The notes: a model not told the origin generated them from the sequence alone. 64,000 nt of DNA from Piscibacillus halophilus (GCF_900110685.1 NZ_FOES01000001.1:173086-237085); one strand, 5' to 3'; positions 27,856 to 38,783 are shown, numbered from the stretch's first letter. Numbers and translations: made by a program.

Positions 27856-30402
27856 ATGGCAAAATACACGCCAATGATGAAGCAATATATCAACATAAAA
27901 AAAGAAAACCAAGATGCATTTTTATTTTTTAGGCTTGGTGACTTTTATGAAATGTTTTTTGATGATGCATTAAAAGCAGCAAAAGAACTAGAGATTACAT
28001 TAACCCAACGTGACGGTGGTGATGAGAAAATCCCGATGTGTGGGGTTCCTTATCATTCAGCTGAAAGATACATAAAAACGTTAATTGAAAAAGGATATAA
28101 AGTGGCAATCTGTGAGCAAGTCGAAGATCCTAAAACAGCTAAGGGTGTCGTAAAGCGAGAAGTAGTTCAAGTGATTACACCTGGTACGATCATGGAAAAC
28201 AGTATGCTTAATGATGAAGAAAATAACTTCATTTCATCTGTTACACCGGTTGGCCAAGACTTTGTAATATCCTATGTGGATCTATCAACAGGTGAAAGTT
28301 TTGTGAGCTTAATTAAGCAAGAGTTTAAAGATGTTATTAGTGAACTTTATAATAGACCTGTACGAGAAATTGTTGTACCAAGTGAATTTGATGAGAACGC
28401 TAAAGAAGAGTTAGCTCACTATTTAAATGCGACGATTTCAATTGAAGAAAATGATCAAATTCCTACAGATTATCAATATTTAGTTGAAGATTTAACAGAT
28501 GAACCATTAATCAAAGGTTTTGGACGAGTCTTTCAATATATTTATCGTTCTCAGAAACGATTTTTACTTCATTTGCAAAAAGTGGAGTACATAGAATTAG
28601 CTCAATATATGAAATTAGATTTATATTCTAAACGAAACTTAGAGTTAATGGAATCAATCCGAGATAAAAGTAAAAAAGGTACCTTACTATCTGTTTTAGA
28701 TCGAACAGCGACAGCTATGGGGGCTAGAAAGCTTAAAAAGTGGATGGACCGCCCATTACTGTCAAAATCTATCATTGAACAGCGACACCAGCAAGTTGAG
28801 GCATTAATAGAACATTTCTTTGAAAGAGAAGAATTAAAAGAAGCTTTAAAAGAAATGTATGATATTGAGCGTTTAGCTGGACGGATCTCATACGGTAATG
28901 TGAATGCTAGAGACTTATTGCAATTAAAGCGTTCACTCAATACCCTACCAAAAGTACAACAGATATTAAGTCAAATTGAAGAAACAACCATTCAAAATCT
29001 ATTACCTGAATTAAAGCCGTATGAAGAGATTTATCAATTATTAGAAAAAGGTATTGCAGAAGAACCACCTATTTCCATTACTGAAGGTGGAATTATTAAA
29101 GATGGTTATCATGATCAATTAGACCAATATCGTGAAGCTTCACGCAATGGTAAGACATGGGTAGCTAATTTAGAAGCGGAAGAGCGAAAACGAACGGGCA
29201 TTAAGTCGTTAAAAGTAGGATACAACAAAGTGTTTGGTTATTATATTGAAGTGACGAAAGCTAATTTAGCAAACGTGGATTTATCACGTTATGAACGTAA
29301 ACAAACACTAACCAATGCAGAACGTTATATTACACCTGAGTTAAAAGAGAAGGAACGCTTAATTCTAGAGGCAAACGATAAAAGTGTTGCCTTAGAGTAC
29401 GATCTCTTTATTGATATTCGGGATCAAATGAAAGAATATATTCCATCCTTACAGTTATTAGCTGATCGCATTAGCCAGATTGATGTTTTACTAAGTTTTG
29501 CAAATATCAGTGAGGAAAACAACTACGTGAGGCCACAAATGGTAGAGAATCACTTAGTTAATATTGAAGATGCTAGACACCCAGTTGTTGAAAAAGTTAT
29601 GGAGGACGAGTTCGTTCCAAACAGCTTTTACTTAGATGAGGACACTAACATTTTGCTGATCACAGGTCCTAATATGGCAGGTAAGAGTACGTACATGCGC
29701 CAACTTGGTCTCATTGTCATCATGTCTCAAATTGGTTGTTTCGTACCAGCAAAGTCAGCCCAATTACCGGTGTTCGATCAAATTTTCACTAGAATTGGAG
29801 CGGCAGATGATTTAGTTTCTGGCCAAAGTACATTTATGGTTGAAATGCTAGAAGCTGAACATGCGGTTAGAAATGCCTCTAAACATAGTTTAGTTTTATT
29901 TGATGAAATTGGACGTGGTACGAGTACTTATGATGGAATGGCCCTTGCCCAATCCATAGTTGAATATATTCATGATCATATTGGAGCCAAAACATTGTTT
30001 TCGACCCACTATCACGAACTTACGTCATTAGAAGAATCGTTAAAACAATTGAAAAATGTTCATGTAGAAGTGGATGAGCATAATGGAGAGGTTGTGTTTT
30101 TACATCGCATTAAAGAAGGGAAAGCGGATAAAAGTTATGGTGTTCATGTCGCTAAACTTGCTAATTTACCAGATGACATTATTGTTCGTGCTAACTATTT
30201 ACTTGATACGTATGAGGCAACGAGTGCCATACGTGAACAGAGTGCGACTGATGAACAATTAACCTTATTTGAAGCCAACGAACAACCACCCGTACAAACG
30301 AATCTAGAAGTCATTGATCAGTTACAAGATGTTAATTTATTAAACATGACCCCAATGGATGCGATGAACTTCTTATATGAATTAAAGAAAAAGCTGGACT
30401 AA
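27856..30402 (+). CDS. mutS: DNA mismatch repair protein MutS
   Basis: 848-residue mismatch sensor. The N-terminal mismatch-reading F-x-E is in GDFYEMF, the ATPase Walker A is GPNMAGKST, and the signature region is FDEIGRGTSTYDG. A C-terminal beta-clamp-type and dimerisation tail is present. Translated just before mutL, with the pair and miaA and hfq probably in one operon. Confidence 0.98.
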   Translation: MAKYTPMMKQYINIKKENQDAFLFFRLGDFYEMFFDDALKAAKELEITLTQRDGGDEKIPMCGVPYHSAERYIKTLIEKGYKVAICEQVEDPKTAKGVVKREVVQVITPGTIMENSMLNDEENNFISSVTPVGQDFVISYVDLSTGESFVSLIKQEFKDVISELYNRPVREIVVPSEFDENAKEELAHYLNATISIEENDQIPTDYQYLVEDLTDEPLIKGFGRVFQYIYRSQKRFLLHLQKVEYIELAQYMKLDLYSKRNLELMESIRDKSKKGTLLSVLDRTATAMGARKLKKWMDRPLLSKSIIEQRHQQVEALIEHFFEREELKEALKEMYDIERLAGRISYGNVNARDLLQLKRSLNTLPKVQQILSQIEETTIQNLLPELKPYEEIYQLLEKGIAEEPPISITEGGIIKDGYHDQLDQYREASRNGKTWVANLEAEERKRTGIKSLKVGYNKVFGYYIEVTKANLANVDLSRYERKQTLTNAERYITPELKEKERLILEANDKSVALEYDLFIDIRDQMKEYIPSLQLLADRISQIDVLLSFANISEENNYVRPQMVENHLVNIEDARHPVVEKVMEDEFVPNSFYLDEDTNILLITGPNMAGKSTYMRQLGLIVIMSQIGCFVPAKSAQLPVFDQIFTRIGAADDLVSGQSTFMVEMLEAEHAVRNASKHSLVLFDEIGRGTSTYDGMALAQSIVEYIHDHIGAKTLFSTHYHELTSLEESLKQLKNVHVEVDEHNGEVVFLHRIKEGKADKSYGVHVAKLANLPDDIIVRANYLLDTYEATSAIREQSATDEQLTLFEANEQPPVQTNLEVIDQLQDVNLLNMTPMDAMNFLYELKKKLD

Positions 30403-30414
30403 AGGAGGCATATG

Positions 30415-32253
30415 ATGGGAAAAATTGTTCAATTGCCCGATGACTTGTCCAATAAAATCGCTGCAGGAGAAGTAGTTGAACGCCCAGCATCCGTTGTGAA
30501 GGAACTGCTAGAAAACAGCGTTGATGCTAATAGTCAGTGGATCAAAATAGAATTACTAGAAGCGGGATTAAGATCCATTAAGGTCATTGATGATGGAGAT
30601 GGAATTGAGCCAGAGGATTGTGAAAAAGCTTTTTTTCGCCACGCCACAAGTAAAATTATTGATGAATTTGATTTATTTAGAGTTAAAACGTTAGGTTTTA
30701 GGGGAGAAGCGTTGGCTAGTATATCATCAGTTAGTCAATTAACGTTAAGAACCTCAACAGGTGATCAAACAGGAACAGAAATGATTGTTCATGGTGGCGA
30801 AATTTTAAGCCAACAAAAGCACACCAAACGTAAGGGAACTGAAATCATTGTAGAAAACTTATTCTATAATACCCCTGCTCGATTAAAATATTTAAAAACG
30901 ATTCATACCGAGTTAGGTCATATCACGGAAACGATCAATAAAATGGCTCTATCTCACCCTGATATTCGGTTTGAATGCTATCATAATGGAAAACGTATGT
31001 TTTTCACACCTGGTAACGGGAACTTATTACAAGTCATTCAACAAATCTATGGTAAGAAAATTGCTCAAAACATGATGAAGATTGAAAATGATTCATTAGA
31101 TTATAAGATTACTGGATATATAGCTAAACCAGAAACCACCCGATCTAATCGAACGTTTATTTCTTTAATTGTTAATGGTCGTTTTATTAAAAATCCTGTT
31201 ATTAATAAAGCGATTTTAGATGGTTATCATACCTTTTTACCGATTGGTCGATATCCGATTGTCGTATTACAAATGGAAATGGATCCATACTTGGTAGATG
31301 TGAACGTTCACCCAGCCAAAACAGAGGTGCGTTTTAGTAAAGAAAAGGAACTATTCGACATAGTGAAACAGTCGGTATATGATGTACTTCATCAACAAAC
31401 TCTTATTCCATCAGGTGTAAAAAAAGAAAAAACCAAGTCAACCCAAACGTCTTTATCTTTTGATCCATTAAAGAGAGATAGAATAGAAGAAGAAAGAGAG
31501 AGGAACGAGCTTAAAGATTTCAATCACGGCTTTCAAGTGAATGAAGTGTTTGGTGAACCTAATGATGGACAAGAATCAGCCAATGAAACCGCTATGGACT
31601 TTTTACAATCAACTGATGAGCCGGTTCAAGAGCACGAACCTATTGAAGTAGAACATTCAGATGACCGTGAACGAGTGCCTGTCATGTATCCAATTGGGCA
31701 ACTTCATGGGACTTATATTTTAGCTCAGAATGAAAAAGGACTATATATGATCGATCAACACGCCGCTCAAGAACGAATCAAATATGAATACTTCAAAAAG
31801 AAATTAGGTCATCCAGTTAATGAAGTGCAAGAATTATCCGTTCCTTTATCATTCGAGTTTACAAGTCAAGAGGCGATAGTTATTGATGAGAATAAAGATT
31901 CATTAGAAAAAGTAGGTTTATTTTTAGAACCTTTTGGCGATTATAGTTATATCGTTAGATCTTATCCTAGTTGGTTTCCAACTGGTGAGGAAGAGCAAAT
32001 TATCAGGGATATGGTAGAGGAATTAATAGATGGACGGGCAATTGATGTAGAAAAAATAAGAGAAGAAGCTGCGATTTTAATGTCATGTAAACGATCTATT
32101 AAAGCTAACCATTATTTAAATCATCAAGAAATGGAATACTTATTAAATGAACTTCGGACATGTCGAGATCCATTTACTTGTCCACACGGAAGACCCATTG
32201 TGATACACTTTAGTGAGTATGAATTGCAGCGTATGTTTAAGCGAATCATGTAA
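30415..32253 (+). CDS. mutL: DNA mismatch repair endonuclease MutL
   Basis: 612 residues: an N-terminal GHKL ATPase (KIAAGEVVERPASVVKEL, DDGDGI, GFRGEALASI) and a C-terminal dimerisation and endonuclease domain with the metal-binding motif DQHAAQERIKYE, expected in bacteria lacking MutH. A second ATG three nt before this one would leave only 3 nt to the AAAGGAGG site, so 30415 is preferred. The linker (~330-420) is charged and variable. Confidence 0.97.
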   Translation: MGKIVQLPDDLSNKIAAGEVVERPASVVKELLENSVDANSQWIKIELLEAGLRSIKVIDDGDGIEPEDCEKAFFRHATSKIIDEFDLFRVKTLGFRGEALASISSVSQLTLRTSTGDQTGTEMIVHGGEILSQQKHTKRKGTEIIVENLFYNTPARLKYLKTIHTELGHITETINKMALSHPDIRFECYHNGKRMFFTPGNGNLLQVIQQIYGKKIAQNMMKIENDSLDYKITGYIAKPETTRSNRTFISLIVNGRFIKNPVINKAILDGYHTFLPIGRYPIVVLQMEMDPYLVDVNVHPAKTEVRFSKEKELFDIVKQSVYDVLHQQTLIPSGVKKEKTKSTQTSLSFDPLKRDRIEEERERNELKDFNHGFQVNEVFGEPNDGQESANETAMDFLQSTDEPVQEHEPIEVEHSDDRERVPVMYPIGQLHGTYILAQNEKGLYMIDQHAAQERIKYEYFKKKLGHPVNEVQELSVPLSFEFTSQEAIVIDENKDSLEKVGLFLEPFGDYSYIVRSYPSWFPTGEEEQIIRDMVEELIDGRAIDVEKIREEAAILMSCKRSIKANHYLNHQEMEYLLNELRTCRDPFTCPHGRPIVIHFSEYELQRMFKRIM

Positions 32254-32260
32254 AGGTTAG

Positions 32261-33211
32261 GTGTCACAAGTGGAACAACCTATTGTTATAAGTATTATAG
32301 GACCAACCGCAGTTGGGAAAACGAAGCTAGGAATTGAACTAAGTAAAAGGTTTAATGGTGAAGTTATTAATGCAGACTCTATGCAATTTTATAAATCATT
32401 CGATATTGGTTCTGCTAAAGTGACAGAAGATGAGAAGGAGGGAATTCCTCATCATCTCATAGATCATTTAGATCCAAGAGAGGATTATTCAGCAGCAGAA
32501 TTTAAAACAGACTTAAGAAAAACAATAACTAAATTAACAAATCGTAATAAGTTTCCAGTATTAGTTGGTGGAACGGGTTTTTATGTCCATTCTGCATTGT
32601 TTGATTTTCAATTCTCAGATGTAAAGCGTGATTCGGAATATGTTGAAGAAGCCCTTAAAGAAATAGAAACTAAAGGTATAGAACCTTATTATGAGAGATT
32701 AAAGCGAGTTGATCCTGAACAAGCTAAAAAAATACATCCACACAATATTCGGAGGGTTATAAGAGCGCTTGAAGTTTATGATCTCTCAGGGCAAACCATG
32801 TCTGAAATTGAATCAAAACAAACGGTTTCATCACCTTATCAACCAATGGTGATAGGTTTAAATATGGAAAGAGAAACGTTGTATAATCGGATTAATGACC
32901 GAGTTGAGCAAATGCTTGAAGAAGGGTTAATGAATGAAGTCCAACAACTGTATGAGCGATTTGGTAGTAATGTTCAACCGATGCAAGGAATTGGATATAA
33001 AGAGTGGGTACCTTATTTTGAAGGCGAATACGACCAACAACGAGCTGTCGAATTAATTAAACGCAACACTAGAAGGTATGCTAAACGACAGTTAACTTAT
33101 TATCGAAATAAAATTCCAAATGTCCACTGGTTCACGATTGATCCAGAAAATTATTGGACCACGTTTGAAAATATTTTCAAAAAAGTAGAAGGAAAGATAC
33201 ATCCTTTATAG
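32261..33211 (+). CDS. miaA: tRNA dimethylallyltransferase
   Basis: 316-residue enzyme that adds the dimethylallyl group to A37 of tRNAs, the substrate of MiaB. P-loop GPTAVGKTK and the NADSMQFY substrate-binding segment are intact. It starts at GTG; a second in-frame GTG at 32270 is also possible because AGGTG lies 6 nt before it. It follows mutL by 7 nt and precedes hfq. Confidence 0.96.
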   Translation: MSQVEQPIVISIIGPTAVGKTKLGIELSKRFNGEVINADSMQFYKSFDIGSAKVTEDEKEGIPHHLIDHLDPREDYSAAEFKTDLRKTITKLTNRNKFPVLVGGTGFYVHSALFDFQFSDVKRDSEYVEEALKEIETKGIEPYYERLKRVDPEQAKKIHPHNIRRVIRALEVYDLSGQTMSEIESKQTVSSPYQPMVIGLNMERETLYNRINDRVEQMLEEGLMNEVQQLYERFGSNVQPMQGIGYKEWVPYFEGEYDQQRAVELIKRNTRRYAKRQLTYYRNKIPNVHWFTIDPENYWTTFENIFKKVEGKIHPL

Positions 33212-33250
33212 AATAGTAAATAATAACAGATAGATAGAGGAGGAGTTTGT

Positions 33251-33472
33251 ATGGCTAATTCTACAAACGTACAAGATACTTATTTAAACAAATTGCGTAA
33301 GGAGAAGGTACCTTTAACCGTCTTCTTAACAAATGGCTTTCAATTACGAGGGGTCGTCAAATCGTTCGATAACTTTACAATATTAATTGAAGTAGAAGGG
33401 AAGCAGCAATTAATTTTTAAGCATGCAATTTCTACATTTGCTCCTTCTAAAAATATTGATTTGGAGTCATAA
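33251..33472 (+). CDS. hfq: RNA-binding protein Hfq
   Basis: 73-residue Sm-like hexameric RNA chaperone. The Sm1 region ([20 protein letters not shown]) and the Sm2 motif ending in IFKHAIST are clear. As in other bacilli the C-terminal tail is short. RBS is GAGGAGG. A terminator-like hairpin follows. Confidence 0.96.
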   Translation: MANSTNVQDTYLNKLRKEKVPLTVFLTNGFQLRGVVKSFDNFTILIEVEGKQQLIFKHAISTFAPSKNIDLES

Positions 33473-33494
33473 GTATTTTATAAAATTAAAATGT

Positions 33495-33530
33495 TGAGCC
33501 TAACCCCATATGGTGTTAGGCTTCATTTAT
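33495..33530 (+). terminator. Terminator-like hairpin after hfq
   Basis: AGCCTAAC (33497-33504) and GTTAGGCT (33515-33522) form an 8-bp stem. The following tract TCATTTAT is only moderately T-rich. Confidence 0.6.
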
Positions 33531-33600
33531 GTTATTTTATTATTCTTTAGTGAAGCGGTCATACTATCTAAAGATACAAAACCTTTAAAGGAGTTAATCA

Positions 33601-34833
33601 ATGGACGAAAAAGCAATTTTAATTGGATGTCAAACCCAGTATGAAAACGATCAAACTTTTGAATCAACCATGAATGAATTAGAAGCATTGGCTGAAACGG
33701 TCGATGCAGAAATATTAGAAACGTTTACTCAAAAACGGGAAAAGATCCACTCTGCTTATTATGTAGGGACAGGGAAAGTAGAAGAAATTAAACATTATAT
33801 TCAAGAACATGATGTAGAAGTGGCGATCATTAATAACGAACTAACACCTTCACAGTCCAGAAATTTAACGAACACTTTAGAAATTAAAATTATCGATCGA
33901 ACTCAATTGATTTTAGATATATTTGCCATGAGAGCCCGAACAAAAGAAGGTAAGCTACAGGTGGAATTAGCACAGTTAGAATATATGTTACCTCGTCTCC
34001 ATGGTAAAGGTGTGGAATTATCAAGACTAGGTGGTGGAATCGGGACAAGAGGTCCTGGTGAAACAAAATTAGAGACAGATCGCCGTCATATTCGTAATCG
34101 AATTACCGATATAAAAGAGTCGTTAAAACAAGTAGTGAAACATCGTGCTCAATATCGAGAAAATCGTAAAAAACGATCTGCTTTTCAAATCTCGATTGTT
34201 GGTTATACCAATGCAGGTAAGTCGACGTTATTCAATCGTCTCACGAAAGAAGCATCATTAGAAGAGGATAAATTATTCGCAACACTTGATCCATTAACTA
34301 GACGAATTACATTGCCAAGTGGGTTCCATGCTTTGATTTCTGATACAGTAGGTTTTATCCAAAAACTACCTACCACCTTAATCGCAGCATTTCGTTCTAC
34401 ATTAGAAGAAGTCACAGAAGCGGATTTTATATTACATGTTGTCGATTGTTCTGATGAAAATGCGATCGAACACGAAAAGACCGTTAAAGAGATTCTCACG
34501 GAGTTAAATGCAGACCACTTACCAGTTTTAACCGTTTATAATAAGATGGATTTATTGAATCAAGAATTTATCCCATATTCACAACCAAGTATTCAAATCA
34601 ATGCTAAGAATAATGAAGATCTAATTCGTTTAACCCATAAAATTGAAGAAGTATTAAAACAGAATTGGGAACACTATGATGTTTTTATTCCTGCGGATGA
34701 AGGAAAATTAATTCATCGATTAAAACACGAATCGATTGTCGTATCTCAAGAATTCGCAGAAGATCAAGATGCTTATCGAATTTCAGGTTATCTAGATAAG
34801 GACATGCCATTATACCATCAACTAACAAAGTGA
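33601..34833 (+). CDS. hflX: GTPase HflX
   Basis: 410-residue ribosome-associated GTPase that rescues or splits stalled and heat-damaged ribosomes. The N-terminal HflX domain ends in the glycine-rich SRLGGGIGTRGPGETKLE motif. The GTPase domain has G1 GYTNAGKST, G3 DTVGF and G4 NKMD. Located after hfq as in many bacteria. ynbB follows within 12 nt. Confidence 0.95.
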   Translation: MDEKAILIGCQTQYENDQTFESTMNELEALAETVDAEILETFTQKREKIHSAYYVGTGKVEEIKHYIQEHDVEVAIINNELTPSQSRNLTNTLEIKIIDRTQLILDIFAMRARTKEGKLQVELAQLEYMLPRLHGKGVELSRLGGGIGTRGPGETKLETDRRHIRNRITDIKESLKQVVKHRAQYRENRKKRSAFQISIVGYTNAGKSTLFNRLTKEASLEEDKLFATLDPLTRRITLPSGFHALISDTVGFIQKLPTTLIAAFRSTLEEVTEADFILHVVDCSDENAIEHEKTVKEILTELNADHLPVLTVYNKMDLLNQEFIPYSQPSIQINAKNNEDLIRLTHKIEEVLKQNWEHYDVFIPADEGKLIHRLKHESIVVSQEFAEDQDAYRISGYLDKDMPLYHQLTK

Positions 34834-34845
34834 GTGAACAATCTA

Positions 34846-36093
34846 ATGCAAACAGAAAGCTATAAGCTAATAGATCAAACTGAACAAACCATCAAAGATC
34901 AACTGGATGAAATCTCGAAGATTGTAACCTATAACCAAGAAAAAGTGCTAAAAGCTTTTCAAGACACACAAGTCGGAGATCACCACTTTAATCCGACAAC
35001 TGGCTATGGTTACGACGATATCGGTCGAGATAAGCTTGAAGAATTATATTCAAAAGTATTCGGTGGGGAAGATGCTTTAGTTAGACCTCAAATTGTATCT
35101 GGGACACACGCTATTACAACAGCTTTATTTGGTAATTTAAGGCCAGGTGACCAAGTCGTTTCTATTACAGGTCGTCCTTACGATACTTTAGAAAATGTTA
35201 TAGGGATTCAAAATAAAACGGATGGATCATTAAGAGATTATGGTATCCATTATGAAGAAGTTCCTTTAACAAACGAGGGGCAACCTAATTACGGTCAAAT
35301 ACGTAAAAAAATAGACCAACAAACTAAAATGGTCATGATTCAACGATCTAAAGGGTACGCTAATCGCCCGTCGTTTACGATTTCAGAAATTGAACAGATG
35401 ATTAAATTTGTGAAAGATATGAATCGTGATGTGATTGTGTTCGTTGATAACTGTTATGGGGAATTTGTTGAACAAGAGGAACCAACGAACGTAGGGGCGG
35501 ACCTTATAGCGGGTTCTCTTATTAAAAATCCAGGTGCAGGGATCGTCAAGACTGGTGGATATCTAGTAGGTAAAAAACCATTTATTAAGCGAAGTGCTAA
35601 TTACCTTGTTGCTCCTGGTTTAGGAAAAGAAACAGGAGCCAGTTTATATAGTTTACAAGAAATGTTTCAAGGATTGTTTCTAGCTCCTCATGTCGTTGGT
35701 GAAGCTTTAAAAGGGGCAATATTCACATCGAGCTTACTAACCAATCACGGTTATTTAACCACCCCATCACCCGAAGACAAAAGAACGGATCTTATTCAAT
35801 CGATTACGTTTAAAACAAAAGAAGAAATGGTTAAATTTGCACAAGTTGTACAACAACAATCACCTATTAATTCACATGTAACCCCTCATCCTGATTATAT
35901 GCCTGGATATGAACATGATGTTATTATGGCTGCAGGAACATTTATTCAAGGGGCTAGTTTAGAATTGACCGCTGATGGTCCGATTAGAGAACCATATACG
36001 TTATATGTTCAAGGCGGACTCACTTATGAGCATGTTAAGTTAGCCATTACAAAGGGGTTAGTGGTGTTACAAAAGAAAAATATAGAGGTATAA
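34846..36093 (+). CDS. ynbB: PLP-dependent YnbB-like protein (methionine gamma-lyase/aluminium-resistance family)
   Basis: 415-residue fold-type I PLP enzyme of the family annotated as aluminium-resistance or methionine-gamma-lyase-like. The likely PLP lysine lies in GIVKTGGYLVG and a conserved VDNCYGEF precedes it. The reaction is unproven. ATG 34846 is chosen; GTG 34834, next to the hflX stop, is an alternative with no better ribosome site. It precedes glnRA, as in B. subtilis. Confidence 0.8.
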   Translation: MQTESYKLIDQTEQTIKDQLDEISKIVTYNQEKVLKAFQDTQVGDHHFNPTTGYGYDDIGRDKLEELYSKVFGGEDALVRPQIVSGTHAITTALFGNLRPGDQVVSITGRPYDTLENVIGIQNKTDGSLRDYGIHYEEVPLTNEGQPNYGQIRKKIDQQTKMVMIQRSKGYANRPSFTISEIEQMIKFVKDMNRDVIVFVDNCYGEFVEQEEPTNVGADLIAGSLIKNPGAGIVKTGGYLVGKKPFIKRSANYLVAPGLGKETGASLYSLQEMFQGLFLAPHVVGEALKGAIFTSSLLTNHGYLTTPSPEDKRTDLIQSITFKTKEEMVKFAQVVQQQSPINSHVTPHPDYMPGYEHDVIMAAGTFIQGASLELTADGPIREPYTLYVQGGLTYEHVKLAITKGLVVLQKKNIEV

Positions 36094-36127
36094 GAACATA
36101 ACACATCGTTGTTATGTTCTTTTTTAT
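36092..36127 (+). terminator. Terminator after ynbB
   Basis: AAGAACATAAC (36092-36102) and GTTATGTTCTT (36111-36121) form an 11-bp stem with an 8-nt loop, followed by TTTT. It insulates glnRA from upstream transcription. Confidence 0.88.
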
Positions 36128-36134
36128 CTTTTTG

Positions 36135-36151
36135 TGTAAACTTTCCTTACA
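36135..36151 (+). promoter_or_regulatory. GlnR/TnrA operator upstream of glnRA
   Basis: TGTAAACTTTCCTTACA matches the GlnR/TnrA consensus TGTNA-N7-TNACA at every fixed position. It ends 4 nt before the -35 element of the glnR promoter, so GlnR likely represses its own operon when glutamine is plentiful. Confidence 0.85.
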
Positions 36152-36155
36152 TCTG

Positions 36156-36184
36156 TTGACACATCTTTTTCCGATGTATATAAT
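36156..36184 (+). promoter_or_regulatory. glnRA promoter
   Basis: TTGACA (36156-36161) and TATAAT (36179-36184) with a 17-nt spacer: a full-consensus sigma-A promoter 24 nt before the glnR ATG, with the GlnR box just upstream. Confidence 0.9.
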
Positions 36185-36208
36185 ATTAAGTAATTAGGAG
36201 GTGGCGGG

Positions 36209-36625
36209 ATGGAATACAAAGATCGTAAAGCGATGCCATTATTTCCGATTAGTATTGTTTCAGAACTGACTGAACTCAGCGCTAGACAAATTCGTTATTA
36301 TGAAGAGAAAAATTTAGTCGCACCGTTACGTTCAGAAGGAAATCGTAGATTATTTAGCTTCTATGATGTGGACCGATTAATCGAGATTAAACGTTTAATC
36401 GATGAAGGAGTCAACCTTGCGGGGATTAAGCAAGTGTTAAAACTGCGAGAAAACCAAGTTCAAGAAAATGAAGCTAAAAAGCAGTCTGAAGAAGAATCCA
36501 AACATTACAAAAAAGACCTCACAGATAAAGAACTTCATCAACTGTTACGCCGTGAACTTCTTGAATCTGGTTACTTAAATAAACCATCCATTAACCAAGG
36601 AGATCTTTCGAGGTTTTATCACTAA
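36209..36625 (+). CDS. glnR: Nitrogen regulator GlnR
   Basis: 138-residue MerR-family repressor. The N-terminal winged helix ([18 protein letters not shown]) binds the operator. The C-terminal tail (from ~85) senses the feedback-inhibited glutamine synthetase that acts as its partner. The RBS is AGGAGGTGG. It is followed by glnA, its main target, in the same transcript. Confidence 0.95.
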   Translation: MEYKDRKAMPLFPISIVSELTELSARQIRYYEEKNLVAPLRSEGNRRLFSFYDVDRLIEIKRLIDEGVNLAGIKQVLKLRENQVQENEAKKQSEEESKHYKKDLTDKELHQLLRRELLESGYLNKPSINQGDLSRFYH

Positions 36626-36659
36626 GGGATGGAAACAAAAAACAGGAGGAACATATTAA

Positions 36660-37994
36660 ATGAGTAAATTTACAAAAGAAGAGATTTACAAAATTATTGA
36701 AGAAGAGAATGTAAAATTTATCCGCTTACAGTTTACAGACCTTTTAGGTACCATTAAAAACGTTGAAATTCCACTTAGTCAATTAGACAAAGCGTTAGAT
36801 AATGAAATGATGTTTGATGGTTCATCTATTGAAGGTTTTGTACGTATTGAAGAATCAGATATGAAACTACACCCAGACTTAGATACCTTTGTTGTATTCC
36901 CTTGGACTTCAGAAAAAGGGAAGGTTGCGCGTTTCATTTGTGATATTTACAATCCAGATGGCACACCGTTTGAAGGTTGCCCTCGTTATAACTTAAAACG
37001 TAACTTAGAACGCATGGAAAAACTAGGTTTCTCAGCGTTTAACATTGGTACAGAGCCTGAATTCTTCCTATTCAAGTTAGATGAAAAAGGCGACCCGACG
37101 ATGGAATTAAACGATAAAGGTGGTTACTTCGACCTTGCGCCAACAGATTTAGGAGAAAACTGCCGTCGTGATATCGTGCTTGAATTAGAAGAAATGGGAT
37201 TTGAAATTGAAGCGTCTCACCACGAAGTAGCACCAGGTCAACACGAAATTGACTTCAAATATTCAGATGCCGTTAAACATTGTGATGATATCCAAACATT
37301 TAAATTAGTGGTCAAAACGATTGCTCGTAAACACGGTTTACACGCAACCTTTATGCCGAAGCCATTATTTGGTGTGAACGGTTCAGGAATGCACTCAAAT
37401 ATGTCATTATTTAAAGGGAAAGAGAATGCGTTCTTTGATCCTAACGGTGAACAAGAATTAAGTGAAACAGCTTATCAGTTTACAGCTGGTATTATTAAAC
37501 ACGCTGTTAGCTTTACAGCTGTAACGAACCCAACGGTTAACTCTTATAAGCGTCTTGTACCTGGATATGAAGCACCTTGTTATGTAGCTTGGTCAGGTCA
37601 AAACCGTAGCCCATTAATTCGTGTACCATCTTCTCGTGGTCTAAGCACACGTATTGAAGTACGTAGTGTAGACCCAGCAGCAAACCCTTATATGGCTATG
37701 TCTGTTATGCTTGCAGCTGGATTAGACGGAATCGAGAACAAAATGGAAGCACCTAAACCGGTTGATCGCAATATCTATGTCATGGATAAAGAAGAGCGTG
37801 TAGCAAATGGCGTTCAAGACTTACCAGCAACTTTATATGATGCATTACAAGAACTTAAGAAAGATGATGTCATTAAAACAGCTCTAGGTGAGCACTTACT
37901 TGAACACTTTATTGAATCCAAAGAAATCGAATGGGATATGTTTAGAACACAAGTACATCCTTGGGAACGTGAACAGTATATTAACAGTTATTAA
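36660..37994 (+). CDS. glnA: Glutamine synthetase type I
   Basis: 444-residue dodecameric enzyme that makes glutamine from glutamate, ammonia and ATP. It has the DGSSIEGF signature near the N-terminus, the metal/ATP segments EPEFFLF and [12 protein letters not shown] and the [14 protein letters not shown] glutamate site. Length and sequence fit the GSI-alpha form that is feedback inhibited and not adenylylated. In the inhibited state it controls GlnR and TnrA in bacilli. Confidence 0.98.
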   Translation: MSKFTKEEIYKIIEEENVKFIRLQFTDLLGTIKNVEIPLSQLDKALDNEMMFDGSSIEGFVRIEESDMKLHPDLDTFVVFPWTSEKGKVARFICDIYNPDGTPFEGCPRYNLKRNLERMEKLGFSAFNIGTEPEFFLFKLDEKGDPTMELNDKGGYFDLAPTDLGENCRRDIVLELEEMGFEIEASHHEVAPGQHEIDFKYSDAVKHCDDIQTFKLVVKTIARKHGLHATFMPKPLFGVNGSGMHSNMSLFKGKENAFFDPNGEQELSETAYQFTAGIIKHAVSFTAVTNPTVNSYKRLVPGYEAPCYVAWSGQNRSPLIRVPSSRGLSTRIEVRSVDPAANPYMAMSVMLAAGLDGIENKMEAPKPVDRNIYVMDKEERVANGVQDLPATLYDALQELKKDDVIKTALGEHLLEHFIESKEIEWDMFRTQVHPWEREQYINSY

Positions 37995-38003
37995 AATAGA
38001 GGA

Positions 38004-38042
38004 CCCCTTGATGTTTATTAGCATCAAGGGGAATTCTTTTTT
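38004..38042 (+). terminator. Terminator after glnA
   Basis: CCCCTTGAT (38004-38012) and ATCAAGGGG (38023-38031), extended by one pair inside, followed after AATTC by a T run. Confidence 0.85.
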
Positions 38043-38099
38043 ATAATAAAATTCCTTTCACACAGAAACTAATCTGTTTGTAAATACATATCAAAATAA

Positions 38100-38135
38100 A
38101 CACCAGTTATGATTTTCGATAATCACAACTGGTGT
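38100..38135. terminator. Hairpin serving the lexA 3' end (bidirectional)
   Basis: ACACCAGTT (38100-38108) and AACTGGTGT (38127-38135) form the outer stem, extended inside by TGATT/AATCA. On the minus strand it lies just after the lexA stop and is followed by T-rich sequence; on the plus strand it is followed by TTTTTT and backs up the glnA terminator. Confidence 0.75.
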
Positions 38136-38162
38136 TACTTTTTTATGCGTTATAAATCAGTT

Positions 38163-38783
38163 TTAATGTATTTCACGATATAATCCAATCACTTTTCCTA
38201 AAACCGTAACATGGTTAAGGATAATCGGTTCCATAGTAGGGTTTTCTGGTTCTAGACGGTAATGATTTTCATCTTTAAAAAATCGTTTGACGGTTGCTTC
38301 ATCTTCTTCCGTCATAGCCACCACAATATCTCCATTATTAGCTGTCGCTTGTTTTCTTACGATCACGAGGTCTTTATCAAAAATTCCTGCCTCAATCATA
38401 CTGTCTCCTTGAATCGAAAGGACGAATACCTCATCCTCCGTAGCAGAAACCGTAGAAGGGATCGGAATGTATTCTTCAACATTTTCAATGGCTGTAATAG
38501 GTTCTCCGGCTGTTACCTTACCGATTAGCGGTGCATACATGGCTTCGCGTTCGTGTGTAGCGTTTTCGTCATTATAAACAATTTCTATGGCTCTAGGTTT
38601 CGTTGGATCACGACGAATATATCCTTTTTCTTCTAATCTAGATAAGTGACCGTGAACGGTTGAGCTTGATGCTAGTCCAACAGCTTCTGCAATTTCTCTT
38701 ACGGAAGGTGGATAGCCTTTTAAATTGACATTATTAACTATGAAATCAAAAATCTCTTTCTGTCTTTTTGATAGTTTCTTCAT
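38163..38783 (-). CDS. lexA: SOS repressor LexA
   Basis: 206-residue repressor: N-terminal winged helix ([21 protein letters not shown]) and C-terminal S24 self-cleavage domain with the Ala-Gly scissile site in VTAGEPI, catalytic Ser in QGDSM and Lys in ATVKRF. RBS is GAGGTGA. Its promoter carries a LexA box, giving autoregulation, and recA at 20.5 kb carries another. Confidence 0.97.
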   Translation of the reverse strand: MKKLSKRQKEIFDFIVNNVNLKGYPPSVREIAEAVGLASSSTVHGHLSRLEEKGYIRRDPTKPRAIEIVYNDENATHEREAMYAPLIGKVTAGEPITAIENVEEYIPIPSTVSATEDEVFVLSIQGDSMIEAGIFDKDLVIVRKQATANNGDIVVAMTEEDEATVKRFFKDENHYRLEPENPTMEPIILNHVTVLGKVIGLYREIH